A DNA stretch of 5,473 bases from Onstottus_B sp035558335. GTDB taxonomy: Bacteria; Acidobacteriota; Blastocatellia; UBA7656. The notes beneath the pieces are model-generated. The model saw only the letters and a list, made by a program, of their open reading frames with translations. It was not told the DNA's origin and ran no database searches. Shown here piece by piece: positions 1-5,469 of this stretch (the first letter of the stretch is position 1; each line of letters opens with the position of its first letter). The position numbers were made by a program, and so were the translations under genes. The stretch spans positions 1 through 5,473 of the forward strand of contig DATMCM010000540.1 in NCBI GenBank assembly GCA_035558335.1, written 5' to 3'.

Positions 1-1
1 T

Positions 2-232
2 CGTAATGAGGTGTTTTCGAATGCTTTTAGCCACTTGAGCCAAGGCGATCGGGATGAAATACTGGCCGCGCTGAAGACCATTTCCTCAGCTCTCGGAGCT
101 GAAACGGTCGGGCCTCAACCGGCGACTTCAGTTCAGGACGCGAGTCGGCCATCCAAGATCGCTGCTGAAGCATCAAACGTAACAGCTGGAGCGAAACCAG
201 TGGCAAACAGACTCAGAATGGAATGGGACTGA
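2..232 (+). CDS. C-terminal fragment of an unidentified protein, possibly a MarR-type regulator
   Basis: The reading frame is open from the first bases of the window, with no stop before 230-232, so this is most likely the 3' end of a gene that begins outside it. A GTG at 11 could start a 73-residue protein, but the bases before it carry no separated Shine-Dalgarno site. The readable part begins RNEVFSNAFSHLSQGDRDEI and continues as an amphipathic helix ending near SSALG. This resembles the last helix of MarR-family winged-helix regulators, where 'LS..dR..ll.aL..l' is common. A low-complexity Ala/Ser/Pro-rich tail of about 40 residues follows and is not part of that fold. The stop codon lies 20 bases before the BON-protein ATG, so the two are probably cotranscribed. 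Coding status is likely; the MarR assignment is a weak inference from a short helix, and another helical C-terminus is possible. Confidence 0.5.
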   Translation, partial: RNEVFSNAFSHLSQGDRDEILAALKTISSALGAETVGPQPATSVQDASRPSKIAAEASNVTAGAKPVANRLRMEWD

Positions 233-235
233 CTA

Positions 236-242
236 GGGAGGA
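236..242 (+). promoter_or_regulatory. Shine-Dalgarno site of the BON-protein gene
   Basis: GGGAGGA lies 10 bases before the ATG at 253. The earlier in-frame ATG at 223 lies upstream of this site and inside the end of the preceding gene. The position of the site therefore selects 253 as the start. Confidence 0.7.
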
Positions 243-252
243 AAAGCAAAAA

Positions 253-804
253 ATGAATACAGTCAAATCTAAACTCATGATGGTTGCAATCGCGGTAGCG
301 GTGACGGCTACCGTCGCATTTGCAGCGCCAACAAGCTCGCCATCCGGGAGCGGCGATGCCCAAACAATGAACAAGATCCGCAAGGAGCTGGTAACTCTCC
401 CGTACTACGGCGTTTTCGACAATCTAGCCTACGAACTAAAAGGTGACACCGTGACGCTGTATGGTCAGGTAGTGCGGCCTACGACTCGTAAGGATGCCGA
501 GCGCCGGGTAGCGAAGATCGAAGGCGTCGACCGGGTAATCAACAACATCGAGGTGTTGCCGGTTTCCGGTTTTGACGACTCGATCCGTGTTCGGGCTTAT
601 CGCGCGGTCTTTCGGAGCGGGAGCCTCTATCGCTATGCGATGGGCACAAATCCGTCGATTCACATCGTAGTCAATCGAGGACATATCACCCTCGAGGGAG
701 TAGTGTCCAATAAAATGGACAGTCAACTCGCTTACATGGCGGCGCAAGGTGTACCGGGAGTGTTTTCGGTGACGAACAACCTGCGGGTCGCAAGCGGAAG
801 CTAA
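253..804 (+). CDS. Exported protein with two BON domains
   Basis: This 183-residue protein is probably periplasmic. It starts with a signal peptide: Lys at 5 and 7, a hydrophobic core at about 8-23, and a likely cut after AFA at residue 24. Two BON domains follow. The first, about 40-103, holds LYGQV (69-73) and GVDRVINNIEVLP; the second, about 108-179, holds LEGVV (147-151) and GVFSVTNNLRV. Each shows the family pattern of a strand with a conserved Gly, a helix, and a 'GV..V.N.l' strand. BON domains are known in OsmY- and DolP-like envelope proteins, where they bind phospholipid or stabilise the envelope; the exact role here is unknown. The ATG at 253 is preferred over 223 because of the ribosome site and because the signal peptide then begins directly. 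It probably shares an mRNA with the preceding partial gene. No clear terminator follows. Confidence 0.88.
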   Translation: MNTVKSKLMMVAIAVAVTATVAFAAPTSSPSGSGDAQTMNKIRKELVTLPYYGVFDNLAYELKGDTVTLYGQVVRPTTRKDAERRVAKIEGVDRVINNIEVLPVSGFDDSIRVRAYRAVFRSGSLYRYAMGTNPSIHIVVNRGHITLEGVVSNKMDSQLAYMAAQGVPGVFSVTNNLRVASGS

Positions 805-862
805 ACGACGGGCGAGTCTGTGAAAAATGAACCCACGGCTCGCAACGTGCGTTTAATTGCTC

Positions 863-890
863 TTGAAGATGGTATTCGTTTGAGTAGAAT
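863..890 (+). promoter_or_regulatory. Sigma70-like promoter of the HtrA protease gene
   Basis: TTGAAG (863-868, 4 of 6 matches to the -35 consensus) is separated by 16 bases from TAGAAT (885-890, 5 of 6 matches to the -10 consensus). Transcription would begin near 897, giving a leader of about 87 bases before the ATG at 984. This is a prediction from consensus matching only. Confidence 0.5.
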
Positions 891-970
891 GTGCGGTGGG
901 TGACAAGGTGCTCTCTCTTGTCATTCGCCGCAGTCTTAGTCTATAGAGGGAGCGTGGAGACGATTCAATT

Positions 971-975
971 GGAGG
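971..975 (+). promoter_or_regulatory. Shine-Dalgarno site that sets the HtrA start
   Basis: GGAGG lies 8 bases before the ATG at 984. The longer frame beginning with GTG at 891 has no comparable site and would start upstream of the predicted transcription start. Confidence 0.75.
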
Positions 976-983
976 TTGAGCAG

Positions 984-2438
984 ATGGAAACGAATCTAAG
1001 GAAAGATGGATGGCGGGTGACCCGGCTGATGATATTAGGATTGGCTTTGGCGGTGGCGTCGGGTTTGGGCTTTGAGGTTCAGCGAAAGGCCTCAGCTCAG
1101 CAGCAGCAGTTGCCTTCGCCGTCCGATCTATCGCGCACTTTTATTAACGTAGCCAAGCAAGTCAAGCCCGCGGTTGTGAACATTGACGTGGTCGAGAAGA
1201 CCAAGCGAGCATCGATTCGAATGCCCGAGGGCTTTCCGCAGATTCCCGGCTTCCCGGGTTTCGAGGGCCTGCCCCGCCGCCAGCGTGGGACCGGCTCCGG
1301 CGTGATCATAAGCGCCGATGGCTACATTCTAACCAACAACCACGTAGCGGCGGAGGCCGAGCAGATCAACGTTAAGCTTGCCGATGGCCGCGAGTTCAAG
1401 GCGAAGCGCGTGGGCACTGATCCTGACACCGATCTCGCGGTAATCAAGATCGAAGCGGCAAATCTACCGGTGGCGCATCTCGCCGATTCTGACAAACTCG
1501 AGCAAGGCGAATGGGTGATTGCGCTTGGCAGCCCGTTCGGACTCGCTCAAACGATGACCGCCGGAATAGTCTCCGCAACAGGCCGCGATCTTGGCGGGAG
1601 CGCGGGCCAGTTTACGAATTACATCCAGACGGACGCCTCGATCAACCCCGGCAACTCAGGCGGACCGCTGGTCAACATGGAGGGCGAGGTTGTTGGAATC
1701 AACACGCTGATATTCTCCCAAAGCGGGACGAGTTCGGGAGTCGGCTTCGCGATACCGTCGAGCCTTGCGACCAAGGTTTACGCGCAGCTCGTGAAGAGCG
1801 GAAGGGTAACGCGCGGCTATCTCGGAGTCAGGCTGCAGCCTGTTTCACCCGCCCTGGCGAACTCCGTCGGCTTTGACGGCACCGAAGGCGCGATCGTCAG
1901 CGACTTCGCCAAAGAAGACAGCCCGGCTGCTAAGGCGGGCCTTCGTAGTGGCGACGTGATAGTCGAGTTCGACGGCAAGCCGGTTAAGAACCCCAAACAG
2001 CTTACCGAGTATGTGGCGGACTCGGCAGTCGGCAAGATTGCGCAGCTTAAGTACGTGCGCGACGGCAGGGTTCAGACCGCTGCGGTACACCTGGGTGAGC
2101 GGCCGGCCCAAACAGGAGTCGCAGAACCTGAAGAGAAGGGCGAAGGGGAGGACTCTGGCAAGCTGGGCGTCTCGACTTCAAACGTGACGCCGGAGATTGC
2201 TCGGCAGCTCAAGCTCAAGGTCGCGACAGGCGTCGTTATTCAGAGCGTACAGCCCGACAGTCCGGCCGCCGACGCAGGTCTTCAAGCTGGCGACGTGATT
2301 CATCGGATCAACCGGCTTCCCATCACTAACCGGCAGGATCTCGTAAGGGCGATGGCCTCGCTCAAGGGCGTGCAGGAAATTGGGATGCAAATCGAGCGCG
2401 AGGGCCAGCTCTCGTTCGTGTCATTGTCGATGGAATGA
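984..2438 (+). CDS. degP: Periplasmic Do/HtrA-family serine protease with two PDZ domains
   Basis: This 484-residue protein matches the usual size of DegP/DegQ/MucD proteins, which degrade or refold misfolded proteins in the periplasm. A signal peptide or membrane anchor spans about 11-30, with a possible cut after ASA at 38. The trypsin-like domain (about 50-270) has a complete catalytic triad: His120 in TNNHV, Asp150 in DTDLAV and Ser225 in GNSGGP. A Pro/Phe/Gly-rich insertion at about 80-100 sits where DegP has its LA loop. PDZ1 (about 277-370) starts with the RGYLGV peptide-binding loop and contains GLRSGDVIVEFDG. PDZ2 (about 392-480) contains GLQAGDVIHRIN. A Glu-rich linker (about 380-391) joins them. 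The ATG at 984 was chosen for its ribosome site. A strong terminator follows 28 bases after the stop, so this is probably a single-gene transcript. Family assignment is secure; choosing DegP over DegQ or MucD is not possible from sequence alone. Confidence 0.95.
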   Translation: METNLRKDGWRVTRLMILGLALAVASGLGFEVQRKASAQQQQLPSPSDLSRTFINVAKQVKPAVVNIDVVEKTKRASIRMPEGFPQIPGFPGFEGLPRRQRGTGSGVIISADGYILTNNHVAAEAEQINVKLADGREFKAKRVGTDPDTDLAVIKIEAANLPVAHLADSDKLEQGEWVIALGSPFGLAQTMTAGIVSATGRDLGGSAGQFTNYIQTDASINPGNSGGPLVNMEGEVVGINTLIFSQSGTSSGVGFAIPSSLATKVYAQLVKSGRVTRGYLGVRLQPVSPALANSVGFDGTEGAIVSDFAKEDSPAAKAGLRSGDVIVEFDGKPVKNPKQLTEYVADSAVGKIAQLKYVRDGRVQTAAVHLGERPAQTGVAEPEEKGEGEDSGKLGVSTSNVTPEIARQLKLKVATGVVIQSVQPDSPAADAGLQAGDVIHRINRLPITNRQDLVRAMASLKGVQEIGMQIEREGQLSFVSLSME

Positions 2439-2466
2439 GTTCGACAAGCATATGCGAATCGACCAG

Positions 2467-2496
2467 GCGGCCGCCTTCGAAGCGGCCGCTTTTTTT
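2467..2496 (+). terminator. Intrinsic terminator of the HtrA gene
   Basis: GCGGCCGC (2467-2474) pairs with GCGGCCGC (2482-2489) around a 7-base loop, making an 8-bp all-GC stem that can extend by two weaker pairs. Seven Ts follow directly (2490-2496). This is a textbook Rho-independent terminator for + strand transcription, and it isolates the protease gene from the M28 gene. Confidence 0.92.
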
Positions 2497-2535
2497 GTTG
2501 GCCTGCATCAACTATCGAAGCCCAACTTCGTTCCG

Positions 2536-2541
2536 TATAAT
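2536..2541 (+). promoter_or_regulatory. Consensus -10 box of the M28 peptidase gene
   Basis: TATAAT, a perfect -10 hexamer, ends 8 bases before the ATG at 2550. No good -35 box stands 16-18 bases upstream; the best candidate is a poor TATCGA. Transcription would start at about 2548, next to the start codon, implying a leaderless or nearly leaderless mRNA. Confidence 0.55.
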
Positions 2542-2549
2542 CGACCTCA

Positions 2550-4001
2550 ATGAAAACTCACAAAGGCTTTGCAACGTTCATTGCAATTCTGCTTTCACCA
2601 TTCATCGCTGCCCCGACAGCGGCTGGGAGACAAACCGATGGGCGAGTGGAACAGTTTTCGGCCCAGTTGACGTCGGAGCTGAAGCGTCTGCAGCAAGCGG
2701 CGCTCTCCAGCGACTACGCTTATCTGCAGGTCGCGCATCTCTGCAACAACATCGGTCCGCGGCTGAGCGGGTCGCCGCAAGCTGCGCAAGCTGTCGAGTA
2801 TGTTGCTGCTGAAATGCGGCGGCTTGGACTCGACGTTCAGCTCGAGAAGCTGATGGTTCCGCACTGGGTGCGAGGAGTTGAGACCGGCGAACTGACTGAA
2901 TTCAAGGGCCAGGCGCCGAAGACCGTGCAGAAGGTCGTGCTCACCGCGCTTGGTGGGAGCACTGCGACTCCGCCCACGGGAATCACGGCGGAGGTAGTGG
3001 TGGTCGAGAGCTTCGACCAGCTTCGATCTCTCGGACGCGCCGGCCTGAATGAGAAGATAGTTCTATTCAACGTGAAGTTCGACAAACAACTCGCGGAGCA
3101 AGGGTGGGCGGGCGACGCTTACGGGCAGGCTGTCATTTATCGCGGCGCCGGTGCAAGCGAAGCAGCCAGGCTTGGCGCGCTGGCTTCGCTTGTTCGCTCG
3201 GTGGGCGGCGCGGAGTATCGGCTGCCGCATACGGGCGCGCTGCGATACGCGGATGACGCGCCGAAGATCCCGGCAGCGGCGGTGACCGCAGAAGACGCCG
3301 ACCTGCTCGCTTATCTAGTCGCGCAGGGGAGGGTGCGAATGCATTTGACTCTTACTCCTGAGACTCTGCCGGACGAGCCGAGCTACAACGTAATCGCCGA
3401 CCTCAAGGGAAGCGAGCATCCCGAGCAGATCATTATCGTTTCGGGCCACCTGGATTCGTGGGACCTCGGCACCGGAGCGATCGACGACGGAGCTGGAGTT
3501 GCGGTCGCGATGGAGGTCGCTCACTTGTGCAAACAGTTAGGGCTTCGTCCGAGACGAACGATCCGCGTGGTCGCTTGGATGAATGAAGAGAACGGCTTGG
3601 TCGGCGGGCTGACCTACGCGACGGATCACGCGGCTGAAATTCCGAATCACGTCGCGGCGATCGAGACCGATCTGGGCGCTGGTCATCCGGTGGGATTCTC
3701 CGGTCACGCGAGTTCAAAAGCAATTTCGCTGCTGGCGCCCTTGTCTCCGATTCTTCAAGCTTCGGGAGCCGGCGTTACGCGGCAGAGCGCGAACTCAGAG
3801 GGAGCGGACATCTCTCCTCTGGATAAAGCGGGCGTACCAACCTTCGCGCCCATTCAAGACGCTCGCTTCTATTTCAACTATCATCACACCGCGGCGGATA
3901 CGTTGGACAAGATCGTGCCGCGGGAGCTTGCCGAGAATGCGGCGGTGGTTGCGGTGCTGGCCTACGCGATCGCGAACTTGCCGGAGCGGCTTCCGCGCTA
4001 A
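2550..4001 (+). CDS. Exported M28-family zinc metallopeptidase, carboxypeptidase Q-like
   Basis: This 483-residue protein is predicted to be exported: a signal peptide covers about 1-25 (hydrophobic core FATFIAILLSPFIAA). Residues 145-265 look like a protease-associated (PA) domain, with KIVLFNVKF, a stretch around GALASLVRSV, and KIPAAAVTAEDADLL. The M28 catalytic domain carries the full two-zinc set. His300 and Asp302 lie in SGHLDSWD, Asp312 in GAIDDGAG, Glu346 (general base) and Glu347 in NEENG, Asp374 in ETDLG, and His446 in YHHTAADT. The HLDSWD...DDG pattern and the HH..DT end resemble animal carboxypeptidase Q and its bacterial relatives, which cut dipeptides or trim peptides. Substrate is not predictable. 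There is no Shine-Dalgarno site; the start is supported by the signal peptide and by a -10 box just upstream. A terminator lies between it and the protease gene, so it is expressed separately. Exact zinc ligands are assigned by family analogy. Confidence 0.93.
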   Translation: MKTHKGFATFIAILLSPFIAAPTAAGRQTDGRVEQFSAQLTSELKRLQQAALSSDYAYLQVAHLCNNIGPRLSGSPQAAQAVEYVAAEMRRLGLDVQLEKLMVPHWVRGVETGELTEFKGQAPKTVQKVVLTALGGSTATPPTGITAEVVVVESFDQLRSLGRAGLNEKIVLFNVKFDKQLAEQGWAGDAYGQAVIYRGAGASEAARLGALASLVRSVGGAEYRLPHTGALRYADDAPKIPAAAVTAEDADLLAYLVAQGRVRMHLTLTPETLPDEPSYNVIADLKGSEHPEQIIIVSGHLDSWDLGTGAIDDGAGVAVAMEVAHLCKQLGLRPRRTIRVVAWMNEENGLVGGLTYATDHAAEIPNHVAAIETDLGAGHPVGFSGHASSKAISLLAPLSPILQASGAGVTRQSANSEGADISPLDKAGVPTFAPIQDARFYFNYHHTAADTLDKIVPRELAENAAVVAVLAYAIANLPERLPR

Positions 4002-4042
4002 GCGAGATGGGTTACAGGCGCGGAGGCTCTTCCGAAAACATT

Positions 4043-4073
4043 AGAAGCCACCTCTGAGGGTGGCTTCTGTTTT
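4043..4073 (+). terminator. Intrinsic terminator shared by the converging M28 and lysW-like genes
   Basis: AGAAGCCACC (4043-4052) pairs perfectly with GGTGGCTTCT (4059-4068) around a 6-base loop, and GTTTT follows. The hairpin lies 42 bases after the M28 stop. Read on the - strand, the same hairpin lies 35 bases after the lysW-like stop and is followed by AATGTTTTC, so it may stop transcription from both sides, less efficiently on the - strand. Confidence 0.8.
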
Positions 4074-4102
4074 CATTCCGAAATAGTCGCGCGTTATGAC
4101 GG

Positions 4103-4276
4103 CTATTCCGTCCAGTCTTCCTCTTCTTCTTCCACAGCCACGTCGAGTTCAATCGGGTCGAGGCCAACGACTTCCAATTGGGTGCCGCAGTCCGAGCACT
4201 CGACGACATCGCCCTTGTCGCTGTCTTCGTCGACCTGCACTTCAGCGTCGCACTCGGGGCAGGTTCCTCTTGGCAT
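4103..4276 (-). CDS. lysW: LysW-type amino-group carrier protein
   Basis: This is a 57-residue cytoplasmic protein. LysW-family proteins carry amino-acid intermediates through an isopeptide bond between the substrate amino group and the side-chain carboxyl of their C-terminal Glu. They serve lysine or arginine/ornithine synthesis and some natural-product pathways. The features seen here are a zinc ribbon with Cys6-x2-Cys9 and Cys27-x2-Cys30, the core QLEVVGLDPIEL (33-44), and a run of five Glu leading to EDWTE with Glu57 last. Composition is very acidic: 21 Asp/Glu against one Arg and one Lys, as expected for a carrier that docks basic enzymes. The family normally ends EDWGE, so Thr56 in place of Gly is unusual. 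GGAGG sits 9 bases before the ATG. No LysX, LysZ, LysY, LysJ or LysK partner is in view. The family call is strong; the pathway is unknown. Confidence 0.9.
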   Translation of the reverse strand: MPRGTCPECDAEVQVDEDSDKGDVVECSDCGTQLEVVGLDPIELDVAVEEEEEDWTE

Positions 4277-4285
4277 GTTCTCTTT

Positions 4286-4290
4286 CCTCC
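4286..4290 (-). promoter_or_regulatory. Shine-Dalgarno site of the lysW-like gene
   Basis: On the - strand GGAGG, followed by AAAGAGAAC, lies 9 bases before the ATG at 4276. This strong site supports the small frame as a real gene. Confidence 0.8.
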
Positions 4291-4341
4291 GTCGTTAACA
4301 AGGCTACATGTTGCAAAGTGCGGTTCAGATTCTCTGGAACA

Positions 4342-4373
4342 ATTATCTAAGCCGAAACGCTCACGATTTGCAA
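4342..4373 (-). promoter_or_regulatory. Weak candidate promoter for the lysW-like gene
   Basis: On the - strand TTGCAA (4373-4368) precedes GATAAT (4347-4342, 5 of 6 matches to the -10 consensus). The 20-base spacer is longer than the usual 16-18, so this is only a possibility. If it is not used, lysW would depend on read-through from the SH3-domain gene 133 bases upstream, since no hairpin terminator is visible in the gap. Confidence 0.25.
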
Positions 4374-4409
4374 GAAGCCGGGAACACACCTCAACCAGCG
4401 AGTCGCAGC

Positions 4410-5174
4410 CTATTCGCGGCCAGCGAGTCGTCGCTGCACGAGATCGAGTCGTTCGCGCGCAATCTTCGCGGCCTCGCTCGCAGGAAAGCGCTTGATGATT
4501 ACCCTGTAGGCAGCCCCGTCGTAGATGTACTGACCGGCGGCCTGGTCAAAGTCAAAGGCGATCCCCAACTTACTAAAGCGGTCCAGGGCGACATCGTTGA
4601 GATAATAGTCACGGGAACTGGCGTTAGGAGTCTTCGGGTCAACCGTTGCAGCGCGTTTGGCCGCGCGCTGACTCAATATCGGGGCGAAACGCTCGGCTTC
4701 GCCTGCCACTACAAGCAAGGCGTTCGGCGCGAGAGGCGAGCTTCTGAATCTCTCGCCAAACAGCAAGCCCAGTGAGATTCGATCGAAGCCGTCGCTGGCA
4801 CTTTCGGCGAGCTTTAACAATCGCTTGTCTTCACCGGCACGGCCCGGGATCGCAACCGCCGCATTGTGAATCCAACCTCGCGTTCGTCTTGTCACCGCGA
4901 CTCGGTAGAACTTCGGCTCGCCTGTTATCGCCTTGCTTGAACCTACGATGTAAACAGGCCGTCCAATGCGAAGCCGGTGGACTACTGGTGACTTCATATT
5001 GGGCTCCCGCCGGAGGACCGAAAGCCTGTCATCAACGACGAAGGCCCTCACCGGGCGAAGGGCGGGAACGGACGCTTGCTGAAAGGGCGTTGAGGTTGTT
5101 GTCTGGGCTGGCGATGCAATCGGCAGGACGAACACAGATGCTATCAGTAATCTCGTCTTGAGATCGGGTCGCAT
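4410..5174 (-). CDS. Exported protein of unknown function with an SH3-like domain and a TPR-like C-terminus
   Basis: I do not recognise a named family. The 254-residue product starts with a signal peptide (MRPDLKTRLL, then a hydrophobic stretch to about 20, probable cut after SPA at 23), so it is probably periplasmic. Residues 44-108 look like a bacterial SH3 (SH3b) domain: AFVVDDRLSVLRREP, then VVHRLRIGRPVYIV, then FYRVAV and RGWIH. Such domains often bind peptidoglycan or peptides. A helical region follows (about 115-175), then a Lys/Pro/Ser-rich linker (about 173-188). The C-terminal segment (about 190-250) holds YDGAAYRVIIKRFPASEAAK, which resembles the TPR-type helices of BamD and YbgF/CpoB proteins. 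The start at 5174 is preferred over an upstream in-frame ATG at 5237 because AGGAGG lies 7 bases before it and the signal peptide begins there. An envelope scaffold or cell-wall role is an inference only. Confidence 0.75.
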   Translation of the reverse strand: MRPDLKTRLLIASVFVLPIASPAQTTTSTPFQQASVPALRPVRAFVVDDRLSVLRREPNMKSPVVHRLRIGRPVYIVGSSKAITGEPKFYRVAVTRRTRGWIHNAAVAIPGRAGEDKRLLKLAESASDGFDRISLGLLFGERFRSSPLAPNALLVVAGEAERFAPILSQRAAKRAATVDPKTPNASSRDYYLNDVALDRFSKLGIAFDFDQAAGQYIYDGAAYRVIIKRFPASEAAKIARERLDLVQRRLAGRE

Positions 5175-5181
5175 AGTCTCC

Positions 5182-5187
5182 CCTCCT
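5182..5187 (-). promoter_or_regulatory. Shine-Dalgarno site that sets the start of the SH3-domain gene
   Basis: On the - strand AGGAGG lies 7 bases before the ATG at 5174. It falls inside the longer frame from 5237 and argues that the extra 21 residues of that frame are not translated. Confidence 0.75.
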
Positions 5188-5261
5188 AGACGACGCCCAC
5201 AAACAGTTAGACGCAAAAAAGCAATCAAACACTTCAAAGCCTGGTTCTTTTGTTCTCTTGC

Positions 5262-5283
5262 CAGACGCTCGTCTGACAGTCAG
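5262..5283. repeat. Two overlapping short palindromes, possible operator
   Basis: CAGACG-CT-CGTCTG (5262-5275) is a perfect 6-bp-arm dyad. It overlaps CTGAC-A-GTCAG (5273-5283), a perfect 5-bp-arm dyad. They lie about 90-110 bases upstream of the SH3-domain gene in non-coding sequence. The spacing suits a dimeric regulator's site better than a terminator, as no T-run follows on either strand. No known operator is recognised. Confidence 0.3.
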
Positions 5284-5463
5284 CAACCGATGGATGTCGA
5301 CCTTAGCAATCGGGCAACCCACCACCTGGTTACCACCGGCAACAGCCATTGAGTGCGAAGGGCTGAAGCTGGTGACGGATCGCACGGGTCTCCGGCGCGG
5401 TTGCGAGCCGCGTTCACGGCCGCCCGCGACCCGGTCGCGATCTTTCGTGTAAGCGGGTACAGC

Positions 5464-5469
5464 TTGACA
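5464..5469 (+). promoter_or_regulatory. Consensus -35 hexamer at the window edge
   Basis: TTGACA matches the sigma70 -35 consensus exactly. The matching -10 would lie about 17 bases further on, outside the window. It may be the promoter of a rightward gene divergent from the SH3-domain gene, but half a promoter is weak evidence. Confidence 0.3.

Noticed and set aside
812..843. Imperfect hairpin GCGAG...CTCGC after the BON-protein gene
   Set aside because: The stem is 5 bp plus 3 bp across an internal loop, with a long loop and no T-run, so it does not support a terminator call.
2435..2812. Open frame overlapping the HtrA stop by four bases (ATGA-like coupling)
   Set aside because: The overlap suggests translational coupling at first sight, but the frame runs through the terminator hairpin and then shadows the M28 gene in another frame, with no protein-like features.
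2550..4276. M28 peptidase as the enzyme that releases product from the LysW-like carrier
   Set aside because: LysW release is done by LysK/ArgE-type M20 enzymes in the cytoplasm. This M28 enzyme has a signal peptide, lies on the opposite strand and has its own promoter and terminator.
4012..4389. Open frame of 125 codons on the - strand across the lysW-like gene
   Set aside because: Its translation is Arg/Lys/Ser-rich and motif-free, it has no ribosome site and it runs through the terminator hairpin. The overlapping 57-codon frame gives a clear LysW protein instead.
4395..4430. Direct repeat CCAGCGAGTCG at 4395-4405 and 4420-4430, flanking the SH3-gene stop
   Set aside because: It is a single 11-base pair of copies, one inside coding sequence, with no further copies or flanking structure. 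It is probably chance.
4308..4775. Open frame of 155 codons on the + strand opposite the SH3-domain gene
   Set aside because: It lacks a ribosome site and recognisable motifs and is the antisense of a gene with signal peptide, domains and Shine-Dalgarno site. It is a shadow frame.
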